Origin: Paenibacillus sp. EZ-K15
GTDB lineage: Bacteria; Bacillota; Bacilli; Paenibacillales; Paenibacillaceae
Assembly: GCF_002573715.1 (NCBI RefSeq)
Contig: NZ_PDHM01000016.1
Location: forward strand, 96,141-160,140
Length of the DNA: 64,000 nucleotides
Direction of reading: 5' to 3'
Shown: one piece after another, positions 15,685 through 24,893 of the stretch
Position numbering within the stretch: position 1 is the first letter of the stretch
How the letters are laid out: every line of letters starts with the position of its first letter
Made by a program: the position numbers and the translations under genes
Notes under the pieces: generated by a model
Seen by the model: the letters and a program-made list of their open reading frames with translations, nothing else
Told to the model about the DNA's origin: nothing
The model's database searches: none

Positions 15685-16914
15685 TTAAGCCCAATTCCCG
15701 TCGATGAATACGGGTTCCTCCGTGCCATCATGAGTGATTCCGGTAATATTAAGCTCTTTGGAGCCCATCATGAAGTCGACGTGGGTAATGCTGGTGTTCA
15801 GACCGCTTGCTTGAAGCTGTTCGGACGTCATGGTCTTGCCGCCTTCAAGGTTAAAGGCATACGCGCTGCCGATGGCCAGGTGACAGGAGGCATTTTCGTC
15901 AAACAGCGTGTTGTAATACAAGATGCCGCTTTCCGAGATCGGAGAGCGATAAGGCACAAGCGCAACCTCGCCAAGATAATGCGAGCCTTCATCCATGGAG
16001 ATCAGGCGGGTTAAGGTATCCTCGCCCTGTTCCGCGGAGAAATCAACGATGCGACCATTCTCGAACGTAATCGAGAAATTGTCGATGATGTTGCCGCCGT
16101 AGCTCAAAGGCTTCGTGCTGCGTACCGTGCCGTTCACGCCTGTTTTGAGCGGAGCGGTGAATACTTCCTCCGTCGGAATGTTGGCAACGAACCGCTCGCC
16201 TTTCTCGTTGTGGCTGCCCGCCTGGGCCCAAATATGCCCCTCCGGAAGCTCGATCGTAAGATCCGTTCCCGGTGAAGTGAAGCGGAGCTTATGATACTTC
16301 TTGGCATTGAGCTCATCCGATTTGTGCTGGAGGGTCGTGATATGCTCTTCCCATGCACCAATGGGATCTTCGAGATCCGCACGAACGGCGTGGAAAATCG
16401 CGTCCCACATTTTGTCCACCTGCTGCTCGGCCGGAACGTCAGGGAAGACCTTGGCAGCCCAATCAGGGGAAGCGTAGGCAATGCCGGTCCAGCTCATTTT
16501 ATCGGCTTGCTGATACTGCCGGTATTTCGCCATGGCTGCGCCATATGTACGCTGGTAATTGGAAATACGCTCTGGATCCACGCCTTTGAGCAGGTCCGGG
16601 TTCGAGGAGAGAATTGTCAAGAAAGCAGCTCCTTGCTCGGCAAGCTCGGTTACTTCCTCCGCATAATATGTCGGCGGCTCCAGAAAAGCTTCGTCTGGTG
16701 CCAGATCATACCGTATCCGGTTCACAACCTCATCACTGTAATTCACCTTAACTTGCTTGGCGCCCGTTTCATAAGCTTTCTTCACGATAAGACGTACTAG
16801 CGGCGCGGCATCGATCATTGCGTTAACAACCAGCGTTTGTCCCGGCTGCACATTGGCACCCACCTTGACTGCAAGCTCCGCATAGCGTTCCAATTTTTGT
16901 TCAAAGTTGGACAT
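15685..16914 (-). CDS. Aminopeptidase, peptidase family M29 (AmpS/PepS type)
   Basis: A 409-residue cytoplasmic leucyl-type aminopeptidase. The family metal-site motifs are in order: IPTEEVFTAP (Glu), GEVALVPY (Glu), NTLFDENASCHLAIGSAY (His, Tyr) and THVDFMMGS (His, Asp). These coordinate two Co/Zn ions. Length is normal for the family. It is transcribed alone, with its own terminator, next to a paralogue in the same orientation (17082-18314), from which it probably arose by tandem duplication. Confidence 0.93.
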   Translation of the reverse strand: MSNFEQKLERYAELAVKVGANVQPGQTLVVNAMIDAAPLVRLIVKKAYETGAKQVKVNYSDEVVNRIRYDLAPDEAFLEPPTYYAEEVTELAEQGAAFLTILSSNPDLLKGVDPERISNYQRTYGAAMAKYRQYQQADKMSWTGIAYASPDWAAKVFPDVPAEQQVDKMWDAIFHAVRADLEDPIGAWEEHITTLQHKSDELNAKKYHKLRFTSPGTDLTIELPEGHIWAQAGSHNEKGERFVANIPTEEVFTAPLKTGVNGTVRSTKPLSYGGNIIDNFSITFENGRIVDFSAEQGEDTLTRLISMDEGSHYLGEVALVPYRSPISESGILYYNTLFDENASCHLAIGSAYAFNLEGGKTMTSEQLQASGLNTSITHVDFMMGSKELNITGITHDGTEEPVFIDGNWA

Positions 16915-17036
16915 GACAGCCCCTCCATTTCTTTAATGCTAACTATAAGTAATCTCATGCGATTTCTTAATTATCCCACAATTTTTCTGTTTGTAAATCA
17001 ACCTCAGGTCAATTAATGGCCGCAAAATTTCAAAGA

Positions 17037-17066
17037 AAGCAGCTACTTCATAAGAAATAGCTGCTT
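17037..17066 (-). terminator. Terminator of second aminopeptidase gene
   Basis: Nine-bp stem AAGCAGCTA/TAGCTGCTT; minus-strand read ends in TCTTTG, a short T tract. Confidence 0.8.
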
Positions 17067-17081
17067 ATTCTGTATCGTTTC

Positions 17082-18314
17082 TTAAAATGCCCAGTTTCCT
17101 TTCAGGAATACTGGTTCTTCCTTGCCATCTGCCGTCACTCCGTAAATATCCATTTCGCCGGAGCCGATCATGAAATCAACATGGGTTACGCTCGTATTGA
17201 GACCGTTCTGAATCAATTGCTCCTGATTCATATCTTTTCCGCCTTCTAAGCAGAAAGCATATGCACTTCCGAGGGCAAGGTGGTTGGAAGCATTCTCGTC
17301 AAACAACGTATTGTAATACAGGATGTTTGACTCCGAGATCGGAGATTGATGCGGCACAAGCGCCACTTCTCCAAGATAACGGGCACCTTCATCCATGCTC
17401 AGGAGACGCTCAAGGGTCTCATAACCTTGCTCTGCCGTGAAGCTGACTACTTTACCTTTTTCAAAAGTAAGGGAGAAATTGTTCACGATGTTACCGGCAT
17501 AACTCAATGGCTTCGTACTATGCACGGTTCCGTTGACGCCTGTTTTGAGAGGAGCGGTAAATACTTCTTCTGTTGGCATGTTGGCCACAAAGGAATGTCC
17601 TCGCTCGTTAATGCTGTCGCCTTGTGCCCAAATATGTCCTTCCGGCAGCTCGATGGTAAGATCGGTTCCCGGTGCGATATAGTGGAGTTTCTTGTATTTC
17701 TTAGCGTTCAGCACGGAGGATTTCGCTTCAAGCACTTTGAGGTGCTTGTTCCAGGCTTCCACCGGGTTATCCTGGTCCACGCGTACGGTGTGGAAAATGG
17801 CATCCCATAATTTTCCAACCTGCTCGGACTCCGGCGCATCCGCGAATACCTTGGCAGCCCAAGATGCCGAAGGAACTGCGATCAGGCACCAGCTAAACTT
17901 GTCGGACTGCTGATAGGCACGGTATTGCTTTAATGCCTCGCCGCGCGCTTTGTAGAAGTTTCCGATACGCTCGGAATCAATGCCGCTGAGCAAATCGGGA
18001 TTTTCGGCAAGCACATGCAGAATGGCTGCGCCGTTCTCCACCAATTCCGTCATTTCACCGGCATACCATTTTGGGGCTTCGGTAAAGACATCATCCGCAG
18101 CCTTTTCGAATTGAAGTCTTGTTATCATTTCGTCGGTCCACAGGATCTTGACCAGGCGGGCACCCGCTTCGTATGCCTTTTTGGCAATCAAGCGAGTGAA
18201 CTCGGCGGAATCAACAGGAGCATGAACCACTAAAGTTTGTCCTTCCTGTATGTTAACTCCAACCTTTACAGCCAACTCGGCATATTTGTCCAAGTATGTA
18301 TTGAAATCGGACAT
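17082..18314 (-). CDS. Aminopeptidase, peptidase family M29, paralogue
   Basis: A 410-residue paralogue of the gene at 15685, with the same metal-site motifs (MPTEEVFTAP, GEVALVPHQSPISES, NTLFDENASNHLALGSAY, THVDFMIGSGEMD). The two proteins align over their full lengths without gaps worth noting; divergence is spread evenly, so the duplication is not recent. It has a good GGAGGG site before the ATG and its own terminator, so the copies are independently expressed. Confidence 0.93.
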   Translation of the reverse strand: MSDFNTYLDKYAELAVKVGVNIQEGQTLVVHAPVDSAEFTRLIAKKAYEAGARLVKILWTDEMITRLQFEKAADDVFTEAPKWYAGEMTELVENGAAILHVLAENPDLLSGIDSERIGNFYKARGEALKQYRAYQQSDKFSWCLIAVPSASWAAKVFADAPESEQVGKLWDAIFHTVRVDQDNPVEAWNKHLKVLEAKSSVLNAKKYKKLHYIAPGTDLTIELPEGHIWAQGDSINERGHSFVANMPTEEVFTAPLKTGVNGTVHSTKPLSYAGNIVNNFSLTFEKGKVVSFTAEQGYETLERLLSMDEGARYLGEVALVPHQSPISESNILYYNTLFDENASNHLALGSAYAFCLEGGKDMNQEQLIQNGLNTSVTHVDFMIGSGEMDIYGVTADGKEEPVFLKGNWAF

Positions 18315-18457
18315 TTGGTACCCTCCAATGCAATTTAATTTACCAACCCATATTATACTAGATCAAGCCGCATAAGAAAAACAATAATCAGCTGCCAAGA
18401 AAAGTGATATACTGAGTCTTGTGAGTGCTTTACAATGTAATGAAGGAGCGTGGAAAC

Positions 18458-18733
18458 GTGTCAGAAGTCCGAATCGAGCGTGCGGATATGAAGCGGGATG
18501 ATAGCGATCAGTTCGTAGGATATACCGTATTTTCTATAGATGGACATGCATCAGCCTACGAGATCACATTCCTGAGCAAGAATGGCCGGGACTGGGACTA
18601 CAGCCTGAACTTCGCTGGCGAGCCGGGAATCGAGGAGCAGTTTCTTCAGATTGACGAGCGGATTGAAGCCGACAACGAGTTGTTTGATGATTTGCTGGAT
18701 GCAGCCATCGATGCTAGTGAGTTCGGCGAATAA
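18458..18733 (+). CDS. Small acidic cytoplasmic protein of unknown function
   Basis: A 91-residue acidic protein beginning MSEVRIERADMKRDD, with alternating strands (YTVFSIDGHASAYEITFLS) and an acidic helical tail (NELFDDLLDAAIDASEFGE). I do not recognise a family with certainty; similar short proteins are common and uncharacterised in Paenibacillus. GTG 18458 has AAGGAG at 18442. It stands alone, divergent from the aminopeptidase. Confidence 0.7.
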   Translation: MSEVRIERADMKRDDSDQFVGYTVFSIDGHASAYEITFLSKNGRDWDYSLNFAGEPGIEEQFLQIDERIEADNELFDDLLDAAIDASEFGE

Positions 18734-18760
18734 AAGACGAATCAAAATGGATTCCAATGA

Positions 18761-18806
18761 AAACAAACCGTACACCTCCCATGGAAGGGAAGGGTACGGT
18801 TTGTTT
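18761..18806. terminator. Bidirectional terminator between small protein gene and ktrB
   Basis: Perfect 13-bp stem AAACAAACCGTAC with its complement; A/T tracts suit both directions. Confidence 0.88.
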
Positions 18807-18847
18807 AAGGTTATAGAATCTATAAGTTTTCAGCGGGTATGAACAAC

Positions 18848-20200
18848 TTACCCTATCGTAATTCGGCCTTCCGGATGGCGGTACAGTTCTTTATTATTCT
18901 TGCGGCTAAGCGCGTAAGCAAGGGTTAACGGACCTAAGCGACCAAGGAACATGAGCAGGGCAATGGTGACCTTGCCAACACCGGACAGCTCGGTTGTAAG
19001 TCCCATGGATAACCCGGCTGTACCGAACGCGGATACGGCTTCGAACAGAATTCTTAAGAATTCGCCAGATTCCGTAACGGACAGAAACATGGAAGCTCCT
19101 ACCAACAGCAGCAACGATAGTATCGTCAGCGTAATGGAACGGTAAACCAGGGCTTGGGAGATTCGATTGCGATAGAGAACAACATCACGTTTTCCCTGGA
19201 TCATCGTAACGACGGCACCAATGAGTACGGCGAAAGTAGTCACCTTAATTCCGCCTCCTGTTGATCCGGGAGCTGCCCCGATGAACATCAGGATAATCAT
19301 GAAGAACTGGGAGGATTGCTCCAGACTCGCGATGTCCAAAGTGCTGACGCCACCGGAACGAGGAGTGATCGATTGGAATAGGGAAGCCATGATTTTTACC
19401 GGGTACGAGAGCGGCCCTAAGGTTTTGGGATTGCCGTGCTCCAGAATAAAGATCATGACAGCCCCGATTACGATTAACAGTGACGTCACGGTTAATACAA
19501 CCTTGGAGTGAAGAGACAGTTTCTTGCACTTCGGGTATTCAATAAGATCAAAGATGACGATGAAGCCGATTCCCCCAAGGAAGATCAAGAACATAATGAT
19601 TATATTGACAAAAGGATCCGCTACATAGGTTGCAAACCCTGAGAAGGGTCCGTGAATTTGGCCAAAGAGGTCAAAGCCTGCATTGTTGAATATGGAAATG
19701 CTCTGAAATATGCCGAAGTAAGCCGCATCTGCAAGCGGCATAATGGCAGAGAACCTGAGCGTCAGCAGCAACGCGCCTACGCCCTCAATGATCAGAGCGT
19801 ATATGAGCACTCTGCGGATGAGATCCACAATCCCTTGAATTTGGTATTGTCCCATCGCTGCCTGAAGGATCATGCGCTCGCGAAGCGAGATTCTGCGATT
19901 GAACATCAATGCAATCCAGGTGGCTGAGGTCATAAAGCCCAATCCGCCAAGCTGAACGAGCATGAGCATAACAATTTGTCCAAACATGGACCAATGAGTC
20001 CCTGTATCCACAACGGTTAAACCCGTTACACTGATGGCGGAAACCGCTGTGAATAGAGCATCTACAATCGAGGTAGAGCTCCCGTCTGCCGTAGCGATGG
20101 GAAGTTTAAGCAGGAATGTCCCGATCAGTGTAATCGAGGCAAAGCCGATCGCCAGAAATTTGGGAGGGGTCATTTGGTTGCGAAGGTCTTTCTTTTTCAT
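18848..20200 (-). CDS. ktrB: Potassium uptake channel subunit KtrB
   Basis: A 450-residue membrane protein of the Trk/Ktr/HKT superfamily: four membrane-pore-membrane repeats. The selectivity-filter segments are visible in order: SVTGLTVVDTG, FNNAGFDLFG, TPRSGGVSTLD and AFGTAGLSMG, with the gating loop GAAPGSTGGGIKV before the last repeats. KtrB forms the K+/Na+-coupled pore and needs a cytoplasmic RCK subunit (KtrA/KtrC), which is not in this window. AAAGGAT precedes the ATG. It is divergent from an EamA exporter. Confidence 0.93.
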   Translation of the reverse strand: MKKKDLRNQMTPPKFLAIGFASITLIGTFLLKLPIATADGSSTSIVDALFTAVSAISVTGLTVVDTGTHWSMFGQIVMLMLVQLGGLGFMTSATWIALMFNRRISLRERMILQAAMGQYQIQGIVDLIRRVLIYALIIEGVGALLLTLRFSAIMPLADAAYFGIFQSISIFNNAGFDLFGQIHGPFSGFATYVADPFVNIIIMFLIFLGGIGFIVIFDLIEYPKCKKLSLHSKVVLTVTSLLIVIGAVMIFILEHGNPKTLGPLSYPVKIMASLFQSITPRSGGVSTLDIASLEQSSQFFMIILMFIGAAPGSTGGGIKVTTFAVLIGAVVTMIQGKRDVVLYRNRISQALVYRSITLTILSLLLLVGASMFLSVTESGEFLRILFEAVSAFGTAGLSMGLTTELSGVGKVTIALLMFLGRLGPLTLAYALSRKNNKELYRHPEGRITIG

Positions 20201-20278
20201 GCCAATTATCCTTTTCCGAATGTTATAATTTTAAAATCATTCTCTAATATAACACGAAAGGTGAATCATTTAACCATC

Positions 20279-21196
20279 ATGAATTCGAACCGAGCACCGA
20301 TTCCCGTATTTATTCCTCTATTTATCGGCATCATAGCTATTTCTTTTTCCTCGATTTTTGTAAAATGGTCCAGCAGCCCCGTATCCATTCAAGCGATGTA
20401 CAGACTGGTGATCACGTTCCTGATCATGCTGCCCTTCGCGGGAAAATACGTGCCGGATATCAAATCGCTGAAGCGAACAGATCTGCTGCTGCTCCTTCTA
20501 TCCGGAGCGATGCTGGCTCTGCATTTTTTGTTATGGATGGGCTCCTTGAAGTGGACGAGCGTAGCCAGCTCCACGATTATCCTTGCTCTTCAGCCGGTAT
20601 TCGTGATGATGGGTGCTTACTTCTGGTTTAAGGAGAAAACATCGCTGGCGGCGATCAGAGGCATGGCCATCGCCTTTCTCGGCGTCTTCCTTCTCATTGG
20701 AAGCAGTGGGCTTAGTGGGAGCAAGGGGCATTTGACAGGTGATATCATGTCTTTGCTGGGGACGGCTGCGGTTGCCGTCCATATGCTGCTGGGTCAATTG
20801 CTGCTACGGCGTCTGCCGTCATTCCTATACAGCTGGCTTGTCTTTGCGGTAGCGGCGTCCGTATTGGCGGTTTATAACGTGGGCATGAACATTCCAATGA
20901 CGGGGTATTCCGGACGAGAGTGGGGGATATTTGCCTTACTGGCTGTCGTGCCAACGGTATTCGGTCATCTGCTATTTAACTGGTTGATGAATTATGCCAC
21001 AGCCTCAACCGTATCAATGAGCGTTCTCGGAGAGCCGGTTGGAGCGAGTGTACTGGCTTTTCTCCTGTTGAATGAGTCGATGAGTTCCCTGCAGGCGGCA
21101 GGGGGAGCGCTTGTGCTGTTAGGGCTGGTATTATTCTTGAAAGTCGGGAAATCAAAAAAGCAGCCTGTAGACATTCAACCCGAAGCGCTGGGGTGA
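20279..21196 (+). CDS. EamA/DMT-superfamily transporter
   Basis: A 305-residue protein with ten hydrophobic helices in two EamA repeats (SSIFVKWSSSPVSIQAMYRL... and LFNWLMNYATASTVSMSVLGEPVGASVLAFLLLNE). Family members export amino acids, sugars or nucleosides; substrate not predictable. The frame is open further upstream into ktrB on the opposite strand, but ATG 20279 is the first sensible start; AAAGGTGA lies 14 bases before it, a slightly long distance. Confidence 0.85.
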   Translation: MNSNRAPIPVFIPLFIGIIAISFSSIFVKWSSSPVSIQAMYRLVITFLIMLPFAGKYVPDIKSLKRTDLLLLLLSGAMLALHFLLWMGSLKWTSVASSTIILALQPVFVMMGAYFWFKEKTSLAAIRGMAIAFLGVFLLIGSSGLSGSKGHLTGDIMSLLGTAAVAVHMLLGQLLLRRLPSFLYSWLVFAVAASVLAVYNVGMNIPMTGYSGREWGIFALLAVVPTVFGHLLFNWLMNYATASTVSMSVLGEPVGASVLAFLLLNESMSSLQAAGGALVLLGLVLFLKVGKSKKQPVDIQPEALG

Positions 21197-21309
21197 ACTT
21201 CGCGTTATTTTTGCCCTGGCGGAGTAGTTATGATTGAATTTGCGTACACTGATCCTAAAAAGTAAAATCCTTACAAAAATGGATGTTGACTCGAAAAGGG
21301 GTTTCGTGC

Positions 21310-22446
21310 GTGAAAGCAGTCACTTATCAAGGCAGACATCGGATCCAAGTGAAGGAGATGAAGGACGCCGTCCTTCAGCACAGCGAGGATGTCCTGATCC
21401 GAGTCACCACCACGGCCATCTGCGGATCGGATTTGCATTTATATAACGGTGGATTAAAACAGCTGACCGATGATTACATTATCGGCCATGAGCCTTTGGG
21501 AATCGTTGTGGATGCAGGTTCGGAAGTAAGCAGGGTCAAAGTGGGTGACCGTGTAATTATTCCTTTTATCATATCTTGCGGAAAATGCCTCTTCTGCCAG
21601 AATCACATGGAGAGCCAATGCGATTATGCGAATGAAGCCAAGAATACCGGCGGTTTTTTTGGATATAGTGATGCGTTCGGCGGTTTTCAAGGTGCCCAAG
21701 CAGAGCTGTTGCGTGTCCCTTACGGAAATTCCATGCCCTTTGTTATTCCTGAGGACGCCGAGATGGAAGATGAGAAGCTGCTCATGCTCTCCGATGCGCT
21801 GCCCACAGCCATCTGGAGCGTGGAGAACGGAGGGGTTAAACCGGGCGATGTCGTGATTGTTCTGGGCAGCGGTCCGATTGGATTGCTGACGCAGAAGTTT
21901 GCCTGGCTAAAAGGCGCGAAGCGGGTGATTGCGATTGATCATGTGGATTACAGGCTGGCGCATGCGAAACGGAGCAATCTTGTGGAAACCTACAATTTTG
22001 AGAAAATCCCCGAAATCGAGCATTATATCCAAGAGATCACCAAGGGCGGCGCAGATGTTGTCATTGATTGTGTAGGTCTGGACGCCAAACGGACCCCTGC
22101 TGAAATGCTGGGCAGCATGCTGAGGCTGCAGGGAGGCTCATTGGGTGCTTTCCGCATGGCTGTGAGTATGGTTCGTAAATACGGGACCATCCAGCTAACC
22201 GGCGTGTATGGGCTTGTTTATAATGCATTTCCGCTGGGAGAGCTGTTCGAACGCAATATTATGTTAAAAATGGGGCTGGCACCGGTCATTCATTACATGC
22301 CGCACCTATATCAAATGTTGAAAGAGGGGACTGTAGATCCTTCGGATATCATCACACACCGGCTCCCGATGGAGAAGGCTGCCCATGGCTACGATATCTT
22401 CAATGAACGAAAGGATGGCTGTATCAAAGTCATCCTGAAACCTTAA
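21310..22446 (+). CDS. Zinc-dependent alcohol dehydrogenase (formaldehyde-dehydrogenase-like MDR)
   Basis: A 378-residue medium-chain dehydrogenase. The catalytic zinc site is in CGSDLHLYNG and GHEPLG; the structural-zinc cysteines are in CGKCLFCQNHMESQC; the NAD site is GSGPIGLLTQ. The long insert after the zinc lobe (GFFGYSDAFGGFQGAQAELL) and the VDCVG-like VIDCVGLDAKRTPAE region resemble glutathione-independent formaldehyde dehydrogenases. GTG 21310 is preceded by AAAGGGG. Substrate not determined; a single-gene unit with its own terminator. Confidence 0.87.
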   Translation: MKAVTYQGRHRIQVKEMKDAVLQHSEDVLIRVTTTAICGSDLHLYNGGLKQLTDDYIIGHEPLGIVVDAGSEVSRVKVGDRVIIPFIISCGKCLFCQNHMESQCDYANEAKNTGGFFGYSDAFGGFQGAQAELLRVPYGNSMPFVIPEDAEMEDEKLLMLSDALPTAIWSVENGGVKPGDVVIVLGSGPIGLLTQKFAWLKGAKRVIAIDHVDYRLAHAKRSNLVETYNFEKIPEIEHYIQEITKGGADVVIDCVGLDAKRTPAEMLGSMLRLQGGSLGAFRMAVSMVRKYGTIQLTGVYGLVYNAFPLGELFERNIMLKMGLAPVIHYMPHLYQMLKEGTVDPSDIITHRLPMEKAAHGYDIFNERKDGCIKVILKP

Positions 22447-22469
22447 GCAGCCAAATAAACCGAAAGAAG

Positions 22470-22512
22470 AAGCGTTCTTGGCGAATGAGGAGCATTCCCG
22501 GGACGCTTTTTT
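22470..22512 (+). terminator. Terminator after dehydrogenase gene
   Basis: AAGCGT/ACGCTT outer stem and GAATG/CATTC inner stem with internal wobble pairs, followed by T6. Confidence 0.8.
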
Positions 22513-22607
22513 GATGGAAAAACGGTATAACAGCGTTGACAAGGCAGCAGGAAGAATTCATAGTAATTAAAAATAGAATTGTAGAGTAAGAGAGGAATCG
22601 AACACAG

Positions 22608-23351
22608 ATGAGCACCAAGTCAGAACGGCTTCCCGCAGGTATAGAGGGAAACCAAGGAAGCCAGGGAAACACCTATCTTCAAGGCTTCAAAGATTGTATT
22701 CCAACCCTCCTGGGCTACCTGAGCATCGGTTTTGCGGCAGGTGTTGTCGAGCGCACAGCAGGTTTCAGCCTGCTCGAGATTGCGCTCATTTCGCTGCTGC
22801 TCTATGCGGGCTCCGGGCAATTTATTGCTGCAGGGATGATAGCGGCTGCTAGCCCGATCCTATCGATCATTGTTACGATATTTTTTGTTAATGCCAGGCA
22901 TCTGCTGTTAAGCGCCGCGATTGCCCCGTACTTTAAAGGGCTTTCCTCGGGAAAAAGCTTCTTTATCGGCTCCCTGTTAACTGACGAGACATTTGGTGTT
23001 GCGGCAGCCAAGGCCACCGAGCAGAAGAGACTCGGCTATCAATGGATGGTCGGCCTGAATATCACGGCGTATCTGTTCTGGTGTGCAGCCAACGTAGCGG
23101 GGGGGCTAGTCGGGGAGTGGATTCCGGATCCGGAGAAGTTTGGCCTGGATTTTGCATTGCCCGGGATGTTTATTGGATTGCTGGCTCTGCAATGGATCAG
23201 CCGGAAGAAGTATAAGCTGGACTTCATGGTGGTTATGATTGCCGCCGTTTCGGTGGTAGCAGTCAGTACGATTCTGCCGGGAAGCGCGGCGGTGATTGTC
23301 GCAATTATGGTTGCGGCTACTGCAGGGATGGTGATCGAACGATGGAAATAA
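22608..23351 (+). CDS. azlC: AzlC-family branched-chain amino acid exporter subunit
   Basis: A 247-residue membrane protein with the AzlC signatures FKDCIPTLLGYLSIGFAAGV, LLLYAGSGQFIAAGM and FFVNARHLLLSAA. With AzlD it forms an exporter of branched-chain amino acids or analogues. It overlaps azlD by 10 bp, so translation is coupled. No regulator (AzlB/Lrp-type) lies beside it. Confidence 0.93.
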   Translation: MSTKSERLPAGIEGNQGSQGNTYLQGFKDCIPTLLGYLSIGFAAGVVERTAGFSLLEIALISLLLYAGSGQFIAAGMIAAASPILSIIVTIFFVNARHLLLSAAIAPYFKGLSSGKSFFIGSLLTDETFGVAAAKATEQKRLGYQWMVGLNITAYLFWCAANVAGGLVGEWIPDPEKFGLDFALPGMFIGLLALQWISRKKYKLDFMVVMIAAVSVVAVSTILPGSAAVIVAIMVAATAGMVIERWK

Positions 23352-23668
23352 GATGGCATATCGCCATACTGATTATCGGTTGTGCTGTCGTAACCCTCAT
23401 TCCAAGGGTTTTGCCGCTTATGATCCTAAGCAAGCTCCGCATTCCAGAGATGATGATCCGGTGGCTCAATCATGTACCGATTGCCGTCATGGGAGCGCTG
23501 CTAGCCCAGGAGCTGCTCCTATCGGATGGACGTGTAGATCCAGGTGGGCATACACTCGAATTGATTGCGGCCGTGCCCGCTTTCCTCACCGCTTTTCTCA
23601 CGAAAAGCCTGTTTGCCACCGTCATCGTCGGGATCCTGACTTTGGTGGGACTCCGCCTGTTTTTCTGA
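23342..23668 (+). CDS. azlD: AzlD-family exporter small subunit
   Basis: A 108-residue protein with four hydrophobic helices and the AzlD motif CAVVTLIPRVLPLMIL and LNHVPIAVMGALLAQE. The ATG lies inside the end of azlC. It is the obligate small partner of AzlC. Confidence 0.92.
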   Translation: MEIRWHIAILIIGCAVVTLIPRVLPLMILSKLRIPEMMIRWLNHVPIAVMGALLAQELLLSDGRVDPGGHTLELIAAVPAFLTAFLTKSLFATVIVGILTLVGLRLFF

Positions 23669-23722
23669 CAAAACGAAGCGCTATGTTTGGAATGTTTTTC
23701 GTATCCCTAACCGGAACGATTA

Positions 23723-23765
23723 AAAACAGCCATATTCCTTGGAATGACGAGGAATATGGCTGTTT
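23723..23765 (+). terminator. Hairpin after azlD
   Basis: Perfect stem AAACAGCCATATTCCT with its complement and a 10-nt loop; the T tract is poor, so it may act as a bidirectional barrier between azlD and the convergent epimerase gene. Confidence 0.75.
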
Positions 23766-23797
23766 CTATGTTCATTTGCTACCGTTCATTTGGGAAA

Positions 23798-24715
23798 CTA
23801 GGATGTGCGAAGCCAGTGGCGGTAGGTTTCTTCCATTCCTTCTTCCAGGCTAAAAAACGGGCTCCACTGCAGCAATGCCCGGGTTCTCTCATTATTCAGG
23901 CAGCTATGCCGAATATCGCCGTTCTTCGCAGGCAGATAGTTGACATCAATGCGGTCAGGATGCAGCCTGCTGATGTGATCGACGAGTGAATTGACGGTAT
24001 GACCGGTGCCGGTGCTAACATGAAGAACGCTCTCATCCCCGTGTTGGATGGAGGCGAGGTTTGCTTCAACCACATCCTTAACATAAATGAAATCCCGGGT
24101 TTGTTCGCCATCACCGTATATACGAAACGGTATCCCTTTACGCAGGCGATCACCAAATACCGCCACAACGCCGCCTTCCCCCTTCGTAGTCTGACCCGGA
24201 CCGTAGACATTCCCATAACGAAGAATGGTGTACTGCAGGCCGAAGAAGCGGTGGTATAAACGGATATATTGCTCGCCTGCCACCTTGGAAAGTCCATAGA
24301 AGGAGATCGGATTAACCGGATCATCCTCCGTTAGCTGAGATTTCTCCAGGTCTCCATATACGCCTGATGTCGAAGCAAACACAATTTTACGAACGCCAGC
24401 CATGCGGCAAGCTTCAAGTATATTGATGGTGCCCATGACATTCGCATCCGCATCAAGCCCAGGCTCCTTGATCGACTGCTGCACGTTGGCCTGTGCCGCC
24501 AAGTGAAACACAACGTCCGGTTTCAGTACAGAAATATACGCTGTTGTCTGCTGACTGTTGACATCGGCTACATGTAAAATCGCCTCGCTGTGAAGGCGAC
24601 CCGGATCTCCGGTTGTCAGGTTATCAATCACATGGACTTCATAACCTTGATTAACGAGTCTGTTCACCAGGTGGGAGCCGATAAAGCCCGCTCCGCCGGT
24701 TACAACCATCTTCAT
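23798..24715 (-). CDS. NAD-dependent sugar-nucleotide epimerase (UDP-glucose 4-epimerase family)
   Basis: A 305-residue extended short-chain dehydrogenase. The NAD site TGGAGFIGSHL is at 6-16, the acidic residue binding ribose in VIDNLTTGD, and the catalytic Ser and Tyr-x3-Lys in STSGVYG and YGLSK. RYGNVYGPGQ and FGDRLRKGIPFRIYGDGEQTRDFIYV follow. This supports a GalE-like or UDP-GlcNAc epimerase acting in cell-surface polysaccharide synthesis. GGAGGGT precedes the ATG. The exact sugar is not decided. Confidence 0.9.
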   Translation of the reverse strand: MKMVVTGGAGFIGSHLVNRLVNQGYEVHVIDNLTTGDPGRLHSEAILHVADVNSQQTTAYISVLKPDVVFHLAAQANVQQSIKEPGLDADANVMGTINILEACRMAGVRKIVFASTSGVYGDLEKSQLTEDDPVNPISFYGLSKVAGEQYIRLYHRFFGLQYTILRYGNVYGPGQTTKGEGGVVAVFGDRLRKGIPFRIYGDGEQTRDFIYVKDVVEANLASIQHGDESVLHVSTGTGHTVNSLVDHISRLHPDRIDVNYLPAKNGDIRHSCLNNERTRALLQWSPFFSLEEGMEETYRHWLRTS

Positions 24716-24837
24716 GTCGTAAACCCTCCAGCCTTTTGATTGGAATGCTTTATCCTACGTGATACGGGAGGTTCGTGCATTGGACAATTGACAGGGGGGG
24801 CGAAGGAATGGGCAGATTAGATTGACGTTTACATTCC

Positions 24838-24846
24838 TGTTATAAT
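24838..24846 (+). promoter_or_regulatory. Extended -10 promoter of LTA synthase gene
   Basis: TGTTATAAT is an extended -10 element about 48 bp before the start codon. A TTGACG lies only 13 bp upstream, too close for a standard -35. Confidence 0.5.
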
Positions 24847-24893
24847 GGAAACTGCAATTTAACATTATATTTACACAAAAGAGGGAATGGAAA

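Noticed and set aside
20174..20278. Upstream extension of the EamA transporter
   Set aside because: It overlaps the 5' end of ktrB on the other strand and has no membrane-protein character.
24822..24846. TTGACG...TATAAT as a standard promoter
   Set aside because: The spacer is only 13 bp; only the extended -10 is kept.
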